A stretch of 46,086 nucleotides of DNA from contig JAQVWS010000004.1 of NCBI GenBank assembly GCA_028709585.1, positions 1 through 46,086 of the forward strand. Direction: 5' to 3'. The stretch comes from Syntrophomonas sp. (GTDB lineage Bacteria > Bacillota > Syntrophomonadia > Syntrophomonadales > Syntrophomonadaceae). Below are positions 1 through 8,287 of this stretch, piece by piece; position 1 is the first letter of the stretch, and every line of letters begins with the position of its first letter. The position numbers and the translations under genes are program-made. The notes under the pieces were generated by a model. It did not search any database. It was not told the DNA's origin and was given only the letters and a program-made list of their open reading frames with translations.

Positions 1-1
1 G

Positions 2-976
2 GCAGACTTTCGGCGTGATCAAATGGTACTGGTATCGTACCTTTGTCTGGGGGCAAATCTAAAAGATAGCAATTCTACCCTGCTCCAAAAACTGGTAGAG
101 GAAGATAGAACCGTTTCTCCTCTCCAAGCAGAATCATCAGGATTATACCAGCCCCAGCCGGGTACAAACCAGGAATCAATTATTGTCCCTGCCATCAGTG
201 AAAGCAATAATAGATTTCAGGTTAGTAATAAGGATGAATTAACCCTGGCCTTGAGCGCAGCCATGATGAAGCTAAAAATGGAATTCATAGTGGATTTGCA
301 TGAATACTCCGGTGATATCCTGCCAGATTTTGAATCGGCTGTAAATGGGGCAATCGATCTTATTAATCAAAATACAGGCATCAAAGACCTGTTAAGCCAA
401 TGGCAGTATTCCGGCACCTCACAAAGTCTGAACATTAAAATGCAATACCGCTATAGCAACGCAAGTCTTGCTCAAGAACTAGTTCAGAATGAAAACGTAC
501 GGGACAAAGTAAAAGAAATAGTTGCTGATATTATTAAACCTGGTATGACCGATTATGATAAGGAGAAAGGTCTGCATGATTATATTGTCAACAATAGCCA
601 ATACGACTATAAGAACCTTTTAAATAACACTATTCCCAAGCATTCTTATTCTCCCTATGGCATCTTGGTTCTGGGCCGCGGGGTATGTCAGGGCTATGCC
701 GAATCTTTTGCCTTATTATGCCAGGAAGCCGGCCTGGAATGTCAGGTCGTCACCGGCGAGGCGTATAGCTTCGGACAGTGGAGCAGCCACGCCTGGAATA
801 TAGTTAAAATCGACGGGATTAATTATCACGTAGATGTTACTTTTGATGATCCCATAACCGATAACGAAACCTCTGTATTAAACCACAATTATTTTAATTT
901 AACTGATGATCAGTTAGCCGAAGATCACAAATGGGAAAGGTCAGCCTATCCGGTGTGCTCAGGAGCTGATATTTAG
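2..976 (+). CDS. Transglutaminase-like cysteine peptidase-fold protein, 5' partial
   Basis: The frame is open to the left window edge. The first internal ATG (position 23) has no ribosome binding site, so the true start probably lies outside the window. The C-terminal half carries the transglutaminase/peptidase-like triad in order: Cys in GVCQGYAES, His in SSHAWNIV and Asp in HVDVTFDDP. This is the arrangement of the bacterial transglutaminase-core family, which usually acts on proteins or peptides at the cell surface. The N-terminal part (roughly the first 130 visible residues) has no motif I recognise. It ends just before a bidirectional hairpin terminator and is convergent with the Hdr-Flx operon. 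Substrate and export cannot be judged because the N-terminus is missing. Confidence 0.75.
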   Translation, partial: ADFRRDQMVLVSYLCLGANLKDSNSTLLQKLVEEDRTVSPLQAESSGLYQPQPGTNQESIIVPAISESNNRFQVSNKDELTLALSAAMMKLKMEFIVDLHEYSGDILPDFESAVNGAIDLINQNTGIKDLLSQWQYSGTSQSLNIKMQYRYSNASLAQELVQNENVRDKVKEIVADIIKPGMTDYDKEKGLHDYIVNNSQYDYKNLLNNTIPKHSYSPYGILVLGRGVCQGYAESFALLCQEAGLECQVVTGEAYSFGQWSSHAWNIVKIDGINYHVDVTFDDPITDNETSVLNHNYFNLTDDQLAEDHKWERSAYPVCSGADI

Positions 977-991
977 CTTACTAACTAAGAG

Positions 992-1030
992 AGGGCTGTA
1001 CTGATACCTATATAGTATCGATACAGCCCT
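992..1030. terminator. Bidirectional terminator hairpin
   Basis: The 9-bp arms AGGGCTGTA and TACAGCCCT enclose a second 5-bp stem (GATAC/GTATC) around a short AT loop. It sits between two convergent genes, the transglutaminase on plus and flxA on minus, and can serve both. The flanking T-runs are weak, so the call rests on the stem and its position. Confidence 0.6.
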
Positions 1031-1063
1031 TCACATTCTATGTGTATAGCTAGTGTGTGCCCT

Positions 1064-1918
1064 CTACCACTCTGGCGGCAGATCCCGCAACTGTTTCAGA
1101 TAATAGACCGGTCCATCCAGACAGATGAATTCGCTGCCGATATTACAGCGCCCGCATTTGCCTATTCCGCATTTCATACGCATTTCCAGGGTGGTAATTA
1201 CCTGATCATCATTGTAGCCCATCTTTTCCAGGGACTGAAGGACGAACTTAATCATAATCGGCGGGCCGCAGACCACAGCTATGGCGCCTGCAGGAGCGGG
1301 ATTTATCTCTTCCAGATAAGACGGTACAAATCCCACATGCCCATCCCATTCTGCTTCAGCATTATCAATGGTAACAAACACCTCTGTATTGGGTTCTTGG
1401 GGCCACAGCTCGAACAGTTCTTCTTTGAAACAAAGATCAGCCTTACTGCGGCTACCGTAAATTATCGTAATCTTGCCATAGTCCTGCCGGTTTTTGAAGC
1501 AATATTTAATAAAGGAACGCAAAGGGGCCAGCCCAATGCCTCCGGCGATAAAAACCATGTCTTTGCCTTTGCAGTCATTAACCGGAAATCCATTGCCATA
1601 TGGGCCTCTGACTCCAATTTTTTGTCCTATTTCAATCTGATGGAGTTCATCGGTTAAGAGCCCCACGCGTTTAATGGCAAATTCCAGGTATTCCTGGTTC
1701 TCTTGCCAGGTACAGGATATCATGGCTTCTCCAATCGGCAGGTGGGATACCATTCCACACTGGCCGGGAGCCACCTGGAAAGGAACTCCATTGCCATCTG
1801 GATTTTTGACGAAAAAACTTTTCACATCCGGGGTACGGTCAATAATATCAATTACCTCAACAATATTTGGCACCAGCGGTTTTTCACTGCAGGTACATTT
1901 GTGATCCTTATCAGGCAT
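1064..1918 (-). CDS. flxA: FlxA-like FAD/NAD(H)-binding reductase subunit (Hdr-Flx complex)
   Basis: A 284-residue protein of the ferredoxin-NADP+ reductase / PyrK / sulfhydrogenase gamma type. It has an N-terminal FAD-binding barrel, a nucleotide-binding domain with GGIGLAPLRS, and a C-terminal [2Fe-2S] site CGIGKCGRC followed by a fourth Cys in FICLDGP. In HdrABC-FlxABCD complexes this subunit oxidises NADH and passes electrons through FlxB/C to FlxD and HdrA. It is the last gene of the operon, and its ATG overlaps the flxB stop by 8 bp, which suggests translational coupling. The Flx role is assigned from gene order (hdrCBA-flxDCBA) and domains. NADH rather than NADPH use is known for characterised Flx but cannot be read here. 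Confidence 0.85.
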   Translation of the reverse strand: MPDKDHKCTCSEKPLVPNIVEVIDIIDRTPDVKSFFVKNPDGNGVPFQVAPGQCGMVSHLPIGEAMISCTWQENQEYLEFAIKRVGLLTDELHQIEIGQKIGVRGPYGNGFPVNDCKGKDMVFIAGGIGLAPLRSFIKYCFKNRQDYGKITIIYGSRSKADLCFKEELFELWPQEPNTEVFVTIDNAEAEWDGHVGFVPSYLEEINPAPAGAIAVVCGPPIMIKFVLQSLEKMGYNDDQVITTLEMRMKCGIGKCGRCNIGSEFICLDGPVYYLKQLRDLPPEW

Positions 1919-2936
1919 TTATCTCTGCCTCCTTTACTGCATCGATAATCCTTACGATGTTAATATCTGTCGGGCAGACGATCATACATCTTCCGCAGCC
2001 GGTACATAAGGGAGTTCCGTATCTTTCCTTAAAGAACTGCAGTTTATGCAGAAATCTTTGGCGGAAACGTTCTTTGCTGGCTCCGCGAGGATTGCCGCCA
2101 CCGGCCTCCCGTGAATATTCTTCAAACATGCAGGAGTCCCAGGTGCGGAAACGATAGCCTTGTTCTCCCCACATTTTGACCTGAATATCAAAACAGTAAC
2201 AGGAAGGGCAAACATAGGTACACATGCCGCAGTTGACACAGGGCTCAGCCAATTTGTCCCATAAGGGGTGGTCAAACATATCTTTTAGTTTTTCAGCTAC
2301 CCCGCTGTAATCAACATTCTGGATGAAGGGTTTTATAGCCGGCAATTTTACTTCTTTCTCTTCCAGTATATCTGCCAGCAATGCTGTTACAGCTTCGCCC
2401 TTGTCACTTTTTACTTCCCAGCCATAACCATCTCCCACATCGTGAAGAATTACGTCGGCACCTGCCGGTTCCACACAATTAACCTCCATAGCGTTGCAAA
2501 AGCAGTTGGGTCCTGGTTCATAACAGGCATTAGCTATAATGGTATTGGCACTTCGGCGTGCTTTATAAAGGCTGTCTTCATAGCCTTTAGTCAAAAAGGC
2601 CAGATCCATAGCCATAATGCCTTTGACATCACAGCCCCGGGCCCCAAAAATAATATTGGCGCTGGTATCTTCATAAGTCTTGTCAATATTTACTTCCACA
2701 CCCTGGCTTGCAATGCCGTAAATTCTCTCAGTCTGAGGAAATACAGCATTCTTGGGGGACTGATAAACGTTCAGGGCCTCCAGCATTAGTTCATCCTGGC
2801 CTTCTTCAAAGCTCTTCCAGGTAAAATATCCACTTTGCTTGCCCTTTTGCATAGGCACAAAAACTTCCGCAGAATCACTTAGTTTATTTAAAGCTGTTGA
2901 CAGTTTGTCTTTGCTTAAAACCTTCACATTTCTCAC
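1911..2936 (-). CDS. flxB: FlxB-like Fe-S subunit (sulfhydrogenase beta-type)
   Basis: A 341-residue cytoplasmic Fe-S protein. The N-terminal two thirds resembles the sulfhydrogenase beta / F420-hydrogenase beta-like domain, with the motif RGCDVKG and a cysteine-rich stretch (CYEPGPNCFC). The C-terminal part holds two [4Fe-4S] motifs, CVNCGMCTYVCP and CTGCGRCMIVCP. In Flx complexes such a subunit relays electrons between the flavin subunit FlxA and FlxD/HdrA. It starts 3 bp after the flxC stop and overlaps flxA by 8 bp. FlxB and FlxC share the GCD-x-(K/R)-G motif and overall layout, so they look like an ancient duplication. Which of the two is 'B' or 'C' is assigned by order only. Confidence 0.8.
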   Translation of the reverse strand: MRNVKVLSKDKLSTALNKLSDSAEVFVPMQKGKQSGYFTWKSFEEGQDELMLEALNVYQSPKNAVFPQTERIYGIASQGVEVNIDKTYEDTSANIIFGARGCDVKGIMAMDLAFLTKGYEDSLYKARRSANTIIANACYEPGPNCFCNAMEVNCVEPAGADVILHDVGDGYGWEVKSDKGEAVTALLADILEEKEVKLPAIKPFIQNVDYSGVAEKLKDMFDHPLWDKLAEPCVNCGMCTYVCPSCYCFDIQVKMWGEQGYRFRTWDSCMFEEYSREAGGGNPRGASKERFRQRFLHKLQFFKERYGTPLCTGCGRCMIVCPTDINIVRIIDAVKEAEINA

Positions 2937-2939
2937 CCC

Positions 2940-3845
2940 CTATAAAAAGTCGTCCGGGTCGTTTTCACGGTACACGCTTAGTGGGGGTTTGGAACCTTCC
3001 ACATATTGCATGCCTGCTTCAGGCCCGCCATATAATAAGCCGACATCTTGAATTAGTTTCTTGTTTAAGAGCATTAAAGGAATATTCACCGGACAAACAC
3101 GCTCACACTCTCCGCATTCTATGCAGCGTCCGGCCATATGGGCGTGTTTAACCAGATGATACATCATGTTGTCACTGGTACTGTTTTCGCGTCCTACCCA
3201 TTGTGGTTTCATCTCATCAAAAATACATGTCCGGCAGTCACAGGCAACACATACCTGGCGGCATGCATAACAACGAATACAGGAGGAAATAGTATCTTCC
3301 CAGAATTTATAACGCTCATCAGCGGACATCTGTTCCAGCTCTTTGACTTTGGCAAAGCGATCGCCCTGTTGTCTAGGAGTTTGCTCGGTTCCGACCAATT
3401 CATCATATATCACCGGATTGGGTTGAATACAGTCCAGACACTTCCAGGCCAGTCCTTCCTCTTCCTTGCGGCTAAATCCGCCATAATTCCTGGCAGCAGC
3501 CAACGGGTCTTTCAATCCCGGACAGGGAATACCTACTATATAGAGCCGGTCTCTTTTAATCTGCAAATCCTCCAGAAGCCTTACAATCCCGCGGGAATCG
3601 CAGCCTTTAACCGCAATGCCTATTCTTTCTTGGCTGTCTCTGAATTTCAACAGAGAATTAGAGACGTTATAGATGCTGTATTCATTAAATACAATATTCT
3701 TAACATCTTCCGCGCTCCTAGCCACATAGGAATTGGTGTGAAACTCGTGTTCGCCCTGCTGGGCCCAGGCTAAAAATATGTCAATCTTGTCTTCTGCAAA
3801 AAGCCTGGCTGCTATTTCTTGTATTTTCTTGGTTATTTCTTTCAT
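2940..3845 (-). CDS. flxC: FlxC-like Fe-S subunit
   Basis: A 301-residue Fe-S protein with the same plan as its neighbour FlxB: an N-terminal domain with KGCDSRG and CLDC, then a dense cysteine region (CIRCYACRQVCVACDC) and a final [4Fe-4S] motif CIECGECERVCP. The extra cysteines in the middle could ligate more than one cluster. Its ATG overlaps the flxD stop in an ATGA arrangement, a strong sign of coupled translation. That overlap is also evidence that flxD is really read through its internal UGA, because the flxD frame must reach this point to end at the overlap. The function is inferred from operon context with HdrABC and FlxABD. Confidence 0.8.
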   Translation of the reverse strand: MKEITKKIQEIAARLFAEDKIDIFLAWAQQGEHEFHTNSYVARSAEDVKNIVFNEYSIYNVSNSLLKFRDSQERIGIAVKGCDSRGIVRLLEDLQIKRDRLYIVGIPCPGLKDPLAAARNYGGFSRKEEEGLAWKCLDCIQPNPVIYDELVGTEQTPRQQGDRFAKVKELEQMSADERYKFWEDTISSCIRCYACRQVCVACDCRTCIFDEMKPQWVGRENSTSDNMMYHLVKHAHMAGRCIECGECERVCPVNIPLMLLNKKLIQDVGLLYGGPEAGMQYVEGSKPPLSVYRENDPDDFL

Positions 3846-4276
3846 CGCGCATCCCTCAGCTTTCTGTTGGGTCCGAGCTTTTTGATGTCCGACACTACTT
3901 TACCCATTGTTTCTTGAAACTTTATACCTTCAGCACCCGATATCCAGGAAACCTGATATCTCTCTGGCTCAATACCGATAAATTCCATCAAGCCTTTCAT
4001 AACTGTATGCCGACGGCGTTGATAGTAATTGCCACTACCATAGTGGCAGTCACCAGGGTGTCACCCGGAGAGAAGCACACCATCTACCCCGCGGTTGAAA
4101 GCTCTTAAAACCAACATGGGATCCATTCGCCCTGAACAGGGAGTTCGAATAATGCGTATATCTGCTGCATATTCCAAATGGTTTAAGCCCGCCAAGTCTG
4201 CTGCTGCATAGGAACACCAATTGCAAGCAAAAACAATGATTTTAGGTTCCCAGCCAGCTTGTATATCTATAGACAT
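3842..4276 (-). CDS. flxD: FlxD/MvhD-family delta subunit, selenoprotein (UGA at codon 72)
   Basis: The frame runs 144 codons from ATG to the TGA that overlaps the flxC start, with one internal TGA at 4063-4061. N-terminally, FACNWCSYAAADLAG is the hallmark of MvhD/FlpD/FlxD proteins. In these families the later motif is G-C-H-P-G-D-C-H-Y; here the first Cys codon is TGA, giving SGUHPGDCHY, and the rest (GSGNYYQRRR) continues perfectly conserved. These cysteines bind the [2Fe-2S] cluster that hands electrons to HdrA. A perfect 8-bp hairpin begins 12 nt after the UGA. MvhD homologues with selenocysteine (VhcD) are known in Methanococcales. The start overlaps the hdrA end by 10 bp. Ordinary gene calling would stop at residue 71 and lose the C-terminal half. 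Confidence 0.9.
4030..4048 (-). promoter_or_regulatory. Putative bacterial SECIS hairpin in flxD
   Basis: On the minus strand TGCCACTA and TAGTGGCA form a perfect 8-bp stem with a TGG loop. It starts 12 nt after the UGA, within the window where SelB-dependent bacterial SECIS elements lie, and the loop contains the expected G residues. The stem overlaps conserved codons (DCHYGSGN), so part of the pairing may be protein-driven. Confidence 0.7.
4061..4063 (-). other. In-frame UGA (selenocysteine) codon of flxD
   Basis: The TGA replaces the first cysteine of the GCHPGDCHY motif of MvhD-type proteins. The reading frame is intact for 73 more codons with family-typical sequence. A nonsense mutation is unlikely because the downstream sequence is undamaged and coupled to flxC. 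Confidence 0.88.
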
Positions 4277-6258
4277 AATGCATCCACCTCCGCAACAAGT
4301 TGGTCATTGCTAAATCCCTTCAGGTTCAGCGCCAAAGTCCGGCAAGCCGGCAAACAAGCACCGCATCCCTGACAAAGACTGCTGTTTACTTCTGCCACCT
4401 GGCGGGTAAAGGGTCCATGTCCGTGCCCGCCGCGTTCTTTAATCTCTACCAGGGAAAGAGCATTATAGGGACAAATCGGCACACACAGACCACAGCCGGA
4501 ACACTTGCTAATATCCACTTCGGATGTCATAGGTTCGGTGGCCAGTTCGGTCTTGGAGAACAAGCCTAACACCTTTACTGCAGCACCGCTTGCCTGGGCG
4601 ACGGTATCAGGAATATCTTTGGGTCCCTGACAGGTTCCGGCCAGGTAAACACCAGCCGCAAAGGTTTCCACCGGCTGTAATTTGGGATGGGCTTCCTGGA
4701 ACCAACCGTCTTTGTCCACTGAGAAACCTATTTTTTTCGCCAGTTCCGCTGCTCCAGTTGATGGTACCATGGCAGTAGCCAGGACTACCATATCTGCTTC
4801 AACTTCGAGTTGTCTTCCCAATAGAGTATCTTCAGATTTTAAAATCAGTTTGTTTCCTTGTGGATATATCTTGCTCACCCGGCCGCGAATATATTTAGCA
4901 CCGGCATTCAGTGCCCGCTGATAAAATTCCTCGTAGTTCTTGCCAGCGGTCCGCACATCCATATAGAAGACATAAGCTTCACTGTCTTCAATCTTGGTTT
5001 TGACCTGATAGGCGTGCTTGGCCGTATACATACAACAGGCCCGGGAGCAGTAGCTTTTGCCTTTGGTGTCATCTCTGGAACCCACACACTTGATAAAAGC
5101 GATGTTCTTAGGCTCGCTGCCATCAGAAGGCCGTATAATCTTTCCGCCCGTAGGACCACCGGCTGAAATCAGCCGTTCAAACTCCAATCCGCTAATAACA
5201 TCGGGGTATTTTCCATAACCGTATTCCCCATAGGCACTTTTCCAGTCAAACTGGTCATAACCGGTGGCCATAACTATAGCCCCGATTTCAATTTCCTTGA
5301 ATACTGCCATGTCCTTAAAGTTGATAGAATCTGTAGGGCAGACTTTTTCACATATGCCACATTTATCCTTGGTCAACTTTAAACAGTTTTCGGCATCTAT
5401 ATAGGGCTTACCTGGAACAGCCTGGGGAAATAGTTTGTGAATAGCCGTTCTCTTGCCCATACCAAAGTCAAATTCATCTGCCAGTTTCTTGGTTGGGCAT
5501 TTTTCCATACAGGTTCCACAACCGGTACAGGCATCCCAATCAACATATTTAGGTTTTTGTTTTACAGTTACTTTGAAGTTGCCAATGTATCCGCTTACCT
5601 GGGTAACTTCTGAATAGGTCATTAATTCAATGTTAGGGTGCTGCGCCGCAGCAACCATCTTGGGGGTGCCAATTCAGGCTGCGCAGTCCATAGTGGGAAA
5701 GGTTTTGTCCAGTTGGGTCATCTTCCCGCCAATGGAGGCCTCTCGTTCCACAATAACAACCTGCTGCCCGCCCTCGGCAATATCCAGGGCAGCCTGCATT
5801 CCGGCAATACCGCCTCCAATTACCATCGCTTTCTTGGTAATGGGAACTGTTGCTGCTTGCAGTGGTCTGTTGCGTAAGGCTTTAGCTACCGCCATGCGCA
5901 CCAGAGACTGAGCTTTACGGGTAGCTTGTTCGCGGTCATGGGTAACCCAGGAGTTCTGCTCACGAATATTGACCATTTCCATCATATAAGCATTGAGTCC
6001 GCCTGTTGCCGTAGCTTTGCGGAAAGTATTTTCATGCATGCGCGGTGAACAGGATGCTACAACAACCTGCTCCAGATTCTGTTCCTGAATAGCGTTTCTG
6101 ATAAGTTCCTGACCAGGATCTGAACACATATATTTATAATTGGTGGCATAAACAACGCCGGGCAGTGTTTTTGCGTATTCAGCTACTCTTTCGGTATCAA
6201 CTGTAGCAGCGATATTAGTTCCACATTCGCATACAAATACGCCAACTCTTTTTTTCAT
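4267..6258 (-). CDS. hdrA: HdrA-type FAD/Fe-S electron-bifurcating subunit, selenoprotein (UGA at codon 195)
   Basis: The full frame is 663 residues when the TGA at 5676-5674 is read through. An N-terminal HdrA domain (CECG, then ASCSPRMHE) is followed by the FAD Rossmann motif GGGIAG at residues 148-153. Next comes TMDCAAU at 190-195, where Cys192 is seen and the partner Cys is replaced by UGA. It continues as IGTPKM, then [4Fe-4S] motifs CTGCGTCMEKCP (244-254) and CGICEKVCP, the rest of the FAD domain, and a C-terminal two-cluster ferredoxin (CSGCGLCVPICP, CQGCGACLPACR). HdrA is the bifurcating flavin centre linking FlxD, HdrBC and ferredoxin. Sec-containing HdrA is known from methanogens. 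It lies downstream of hdrB and overlaps flxD. A gene finder would report two broken halves. Confidence 0.92.
5637..5656 (-). promoter_or_regulatory. Putative bacterial SECIS hairpin in hdrA
   Basis: Seventeen nt after the UGA the minus strand reads GGTTGCTGCGGCGCAGCACC. It folds as GGT/ACC, one bulged T, GCTGC/GCAGC and a GGC loop. A bulged U in the stem and G in the apical loop are the SelB-recognition features of the E. coli fdhF element, which also begins GGUUGC and ends GCACC. The likeness is seen directly; binding by SelB is inferred. Confidence 0.8.
5674..5676 (-). other. In-frame UGA (selenocysteine) codon of hdrA
   Basis: The codon lies in DCAA-UGA-IGTPKM; other HdrA proteins have a cysteine here (C-x-x-C before the TPKM segment). 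The same frame then encodes 468 further family-typical residues, so this is recoding rather than gene decay. Confidence 0.9.
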
Positions 6259-6338
6259 CTACTCCGTCTCCCTCCCCTGTGAAATAACCCTTTATCTTAA
6301 GGACACCCTAGTGTTTCCTGCTGGCAACAATATATTGC

Positions 6339-7556
6339 TTAATCCTGACATTCGCCCTGCCTTTTCAGCTCTTGCTGCACAAAAGCTGCTGCAGCCTTCT
6401 GGGCTAATTCCATGTCTTTAGCCATTAAATGAGCCAGCTTGCCGATGCGCTTATCATCCAGGATAGACGCCAGGACACCTGCCTGAGCAGGATCAGCCAC
6501 TAATTTGGCTGCCATCTTGTCAGGATTCTTCGTCAAAGCAGCTACAAAGCCAGCTACTTTCTTGGGATCTGGCTCGTCTGCAGCGCCACCAGTTTTAACC
6601 GCTTTTTCTTTAGCGCCAGCGCCTTTAGCCTTAGCTTTGGCAGCAGCTTCCTGGGCGGCCTTTTCTGCCGCAGCTTTAGCTTCGGCAGCTCTTATCTTAA
6701 CCGTATCCAGATACTTACCGGCTTCCACAAAGTGTTTGTCTATCCCGACTGTTTTCGGTGCGTCCCCGCAGGCAATGGCAACCAGTTGAGTTATATAATA
6801 TATCGGTATATTAAATTTTGTTTTATAGGCTCTTTCGGCTGCTTTTTGACGCATATCCAGGTTCATCATGCATAACGGACAGGCAGTGACAATGCACTCG
6901 GCCCCTGCGGCCTGGGCGTTTAACAGCACCTCATAAATCATCTTGGTTCCCACATCCGGCCTTGAAGTCGCTAAAGATGCCCCGCAGCATTCCGTTTTAT
7001 AAGGCCAATCAATAGCCTGGGCTCCCAGGGCTTGTATCACTTGATCCATGCTCTGGGGCTCTTCCGTATCATCAAATCCGGTATGCTCTCTGGGTCTTAC
7101 CAGCAGACAGCCATAGTAACAGGCAGCTTTCATGCCGGCTAAAGAGTTTACTACCTTTTCCCGAATCTTTTCCAGCCCAATCTTATTAGCTAATAAGTCA
7201 GGTATGGATACGGTCTCTTGTCTGGCATCATAAGGCATTTCAATAATAGCCTCAATTTTTTCCTTTAGTTTACGGTCATGACGCATGGCATGCTCGGTAG
7301 TCCGAAATCTGTTATAGCAGGCTGCGCAAGGGGCTAGAATATCAAGTCCGCTCTTCTCTGCGATGGCCAGGTTGCGAGCCGGTAACGCAAGGGAAAGGAG
7401 CTTGTTGGTGTTATGCCCCGAGGTAGCCCCGCAGCAATTCCAATCCTCAATTTCTTCCAGCTCTATCCCCAGTATAGCTGCAGTCCGACGGGTTGATAGA
7501 CCATATTCCAACCCGCTGCCATCCAAAGAACAACCCGGATAATAGGCTAGTTTCAT
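6339..7556 (-). CDS. hdrB: HdrB subunit with Ala/Lys-rich C-terminal extension
   Basis: A 405-residue protein with two complete CCG domains, the ligands of the noncubane [4Fe-4S] clusters of HdrB. The first is Cys9, Cys41-Cys42, Cys77 and Cys80; the second is Cys150, Cys190-Cys191, Cys226 and Cys229. This subunit carries the disulfide-reducing site in heterodisulfide reductases. In bacteria lacking CoM/CoB the substrate is a protein or thiol disulfide (DsrC in sulfate reducers), unknown here. After residue 290 an unusual tail follows: a low-complexity Ala/Lys/Glu helix-like stretch (about 290-325) and a further roughly 75-residue segment ending at Cys403. Typical HdrB proteins stop near residue 300. 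It starts 2 bp after the hdrC stop. Confidence 0.88.
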   Translation of the reverse strand: MKLAYYPGCSLDGSGLEYGLSTRRTAAILGIELEEIEDWNCCGATSGHNTNKLLSLALPARNLAIAEKSGLDILAPCAACYNRFRTTEHAMRHDRKLKEKIEAIIEMPYDARQETVSIPDLLANKIGLEKIREKVVNSLAGMKAACYYGCLLVRPREHTGFDDTEEPQSMDQVIQALGAQAIDWPYKTECCGASLATSRPDVGTKMIYEVLLNAQAAGAECIVTACPLCMMNLDMRQKAAERAYKTKFNIPIYYITQLVAIACGDAPKTVGIDKHFVEAGKYLDTVKIRAAEAKAAAEKAAQEAAAKAKAKGAGAKEKAVKTGGAADEPDPKKVAGFVAALTKNPDKMAAKLVADPAQAGVLASILDDKRIGKLAHLMAKDMELAQKAAAAFVQQELKRQGECQD

Positions 7557-7558
7557 AT

Positions 7559-8128
7559 CTACTCACCCCCCTTTTCCTGTGAACGCTCAAATATTTTTCT
7601 AACCGCATCACGGCCTTTTATTCTCTCCGGCAGTATCCCCAATTTACCTTTCAGGTACATGGGCAATCCCAATTCTGAATCTTTCGTAAACTGCTTGGTG
7701 GCAGTATTATACTGTAATGTCAATCCGGCCTCATAAGTTCTGCCAAACCACTTTACCCCATTTAAGAAAGCCTTATTAAAAGCGGCTACCTTTTTATCAG
7801 TAATCCGGTTCTGCGCAAGAGCCTCCCTGCGAACTGCATCCATCAGGGCAGCAATGTCTACTCCGCGTGGACAGCGGGAAGAACAGGTTTCACAACTGGC
7901 GCATATCCAAACGCTCTCCGCATTCAAAGCCTCATCAACAAATCCCAGTTGTAATAGTCTAATAACCTGACGCGGAGGGTAATCCATGGCAAAAGCTGCC
8001 GGACAACCCGCGGTACACTTTCCGCATTGATAACATAGATTAATGCTTGTACCTGCTTCCTTTTCTAATCTGGATATTAAAGCCTTCTGTCTATCACCGG
8101 TGGGAGATAGTTTTACGGCATTCGCCAA
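7559..8128 (-). CDS. hdrC: HdrC Fe-S subunit
   Basis: A 189-residue protein with two classical [4Fe-4S] motifs, CYQCGKCTAGCP (Cys32-42) and CASCETCSSRCP (Cys76-86), as in HdrC. It transfers electrons between HdrA and the noncubane clusters of HdrB. I place the start at TTG 8128, since AAAGGGG lies 8 nt upstream and no ATG gives a better fit. It is the promoter-proximal gene of the seven-gene hdrCBA-flxDCBA cluster, whose genes overlap or abut apart from an 80-bp gap before hdrA. The 527-bp region upstream carries a sigma-54-like promoter and likely controls the whole set. Confidence 0.87.
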   Translation of the reverse strand: MANAVKLSPTGDRQKALISRLEKEAGTSINLCYQCGKCTAGCPAAFAMDYPPRQVIRLLQLGFVDEALNAESVWICASCETCSSRCPRGVDIAALMDAVRREALAQNRITDKKVAAFNKAFLNGVKWFGRTYEAGLTLQYNTATKQFTKDSELGLPMYLKGKLGILPERIKGRDAVRKIFERSQEKGGE

Positions 8129-8287
8129 ATTCCTCGCCCCTTTCCTCGACTTAAGAGTTAATAAAAAATTGCCTTACGACAATATTGAACTCGAATTAGT
8201 TGAAAATTCTTATAATTATATCATATAAAGTCTTTTTTAGACCAGGGAAATTTCTATATAAGATTTCCGCTATTCTTCTTGTAACGT

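Noticed and set aside
1040-1657. Plus-strand open frames of about 200 residues at 1040-1657 and 3138-3773
   Set aside because: They lie antisense to flxA and flxC, have no family features and no RBS, and arise from the base composition of the real genes.
4061-5676. hdrA and flxD as pseudogenes or frameshifted genes
   Set aside because: Both breaks are single TGA codons at conserved Cys sites. The downstream sequence is fully conserved and in the same frame, and each has a SECIS-like hairpin. Random decay would not produce this twice.
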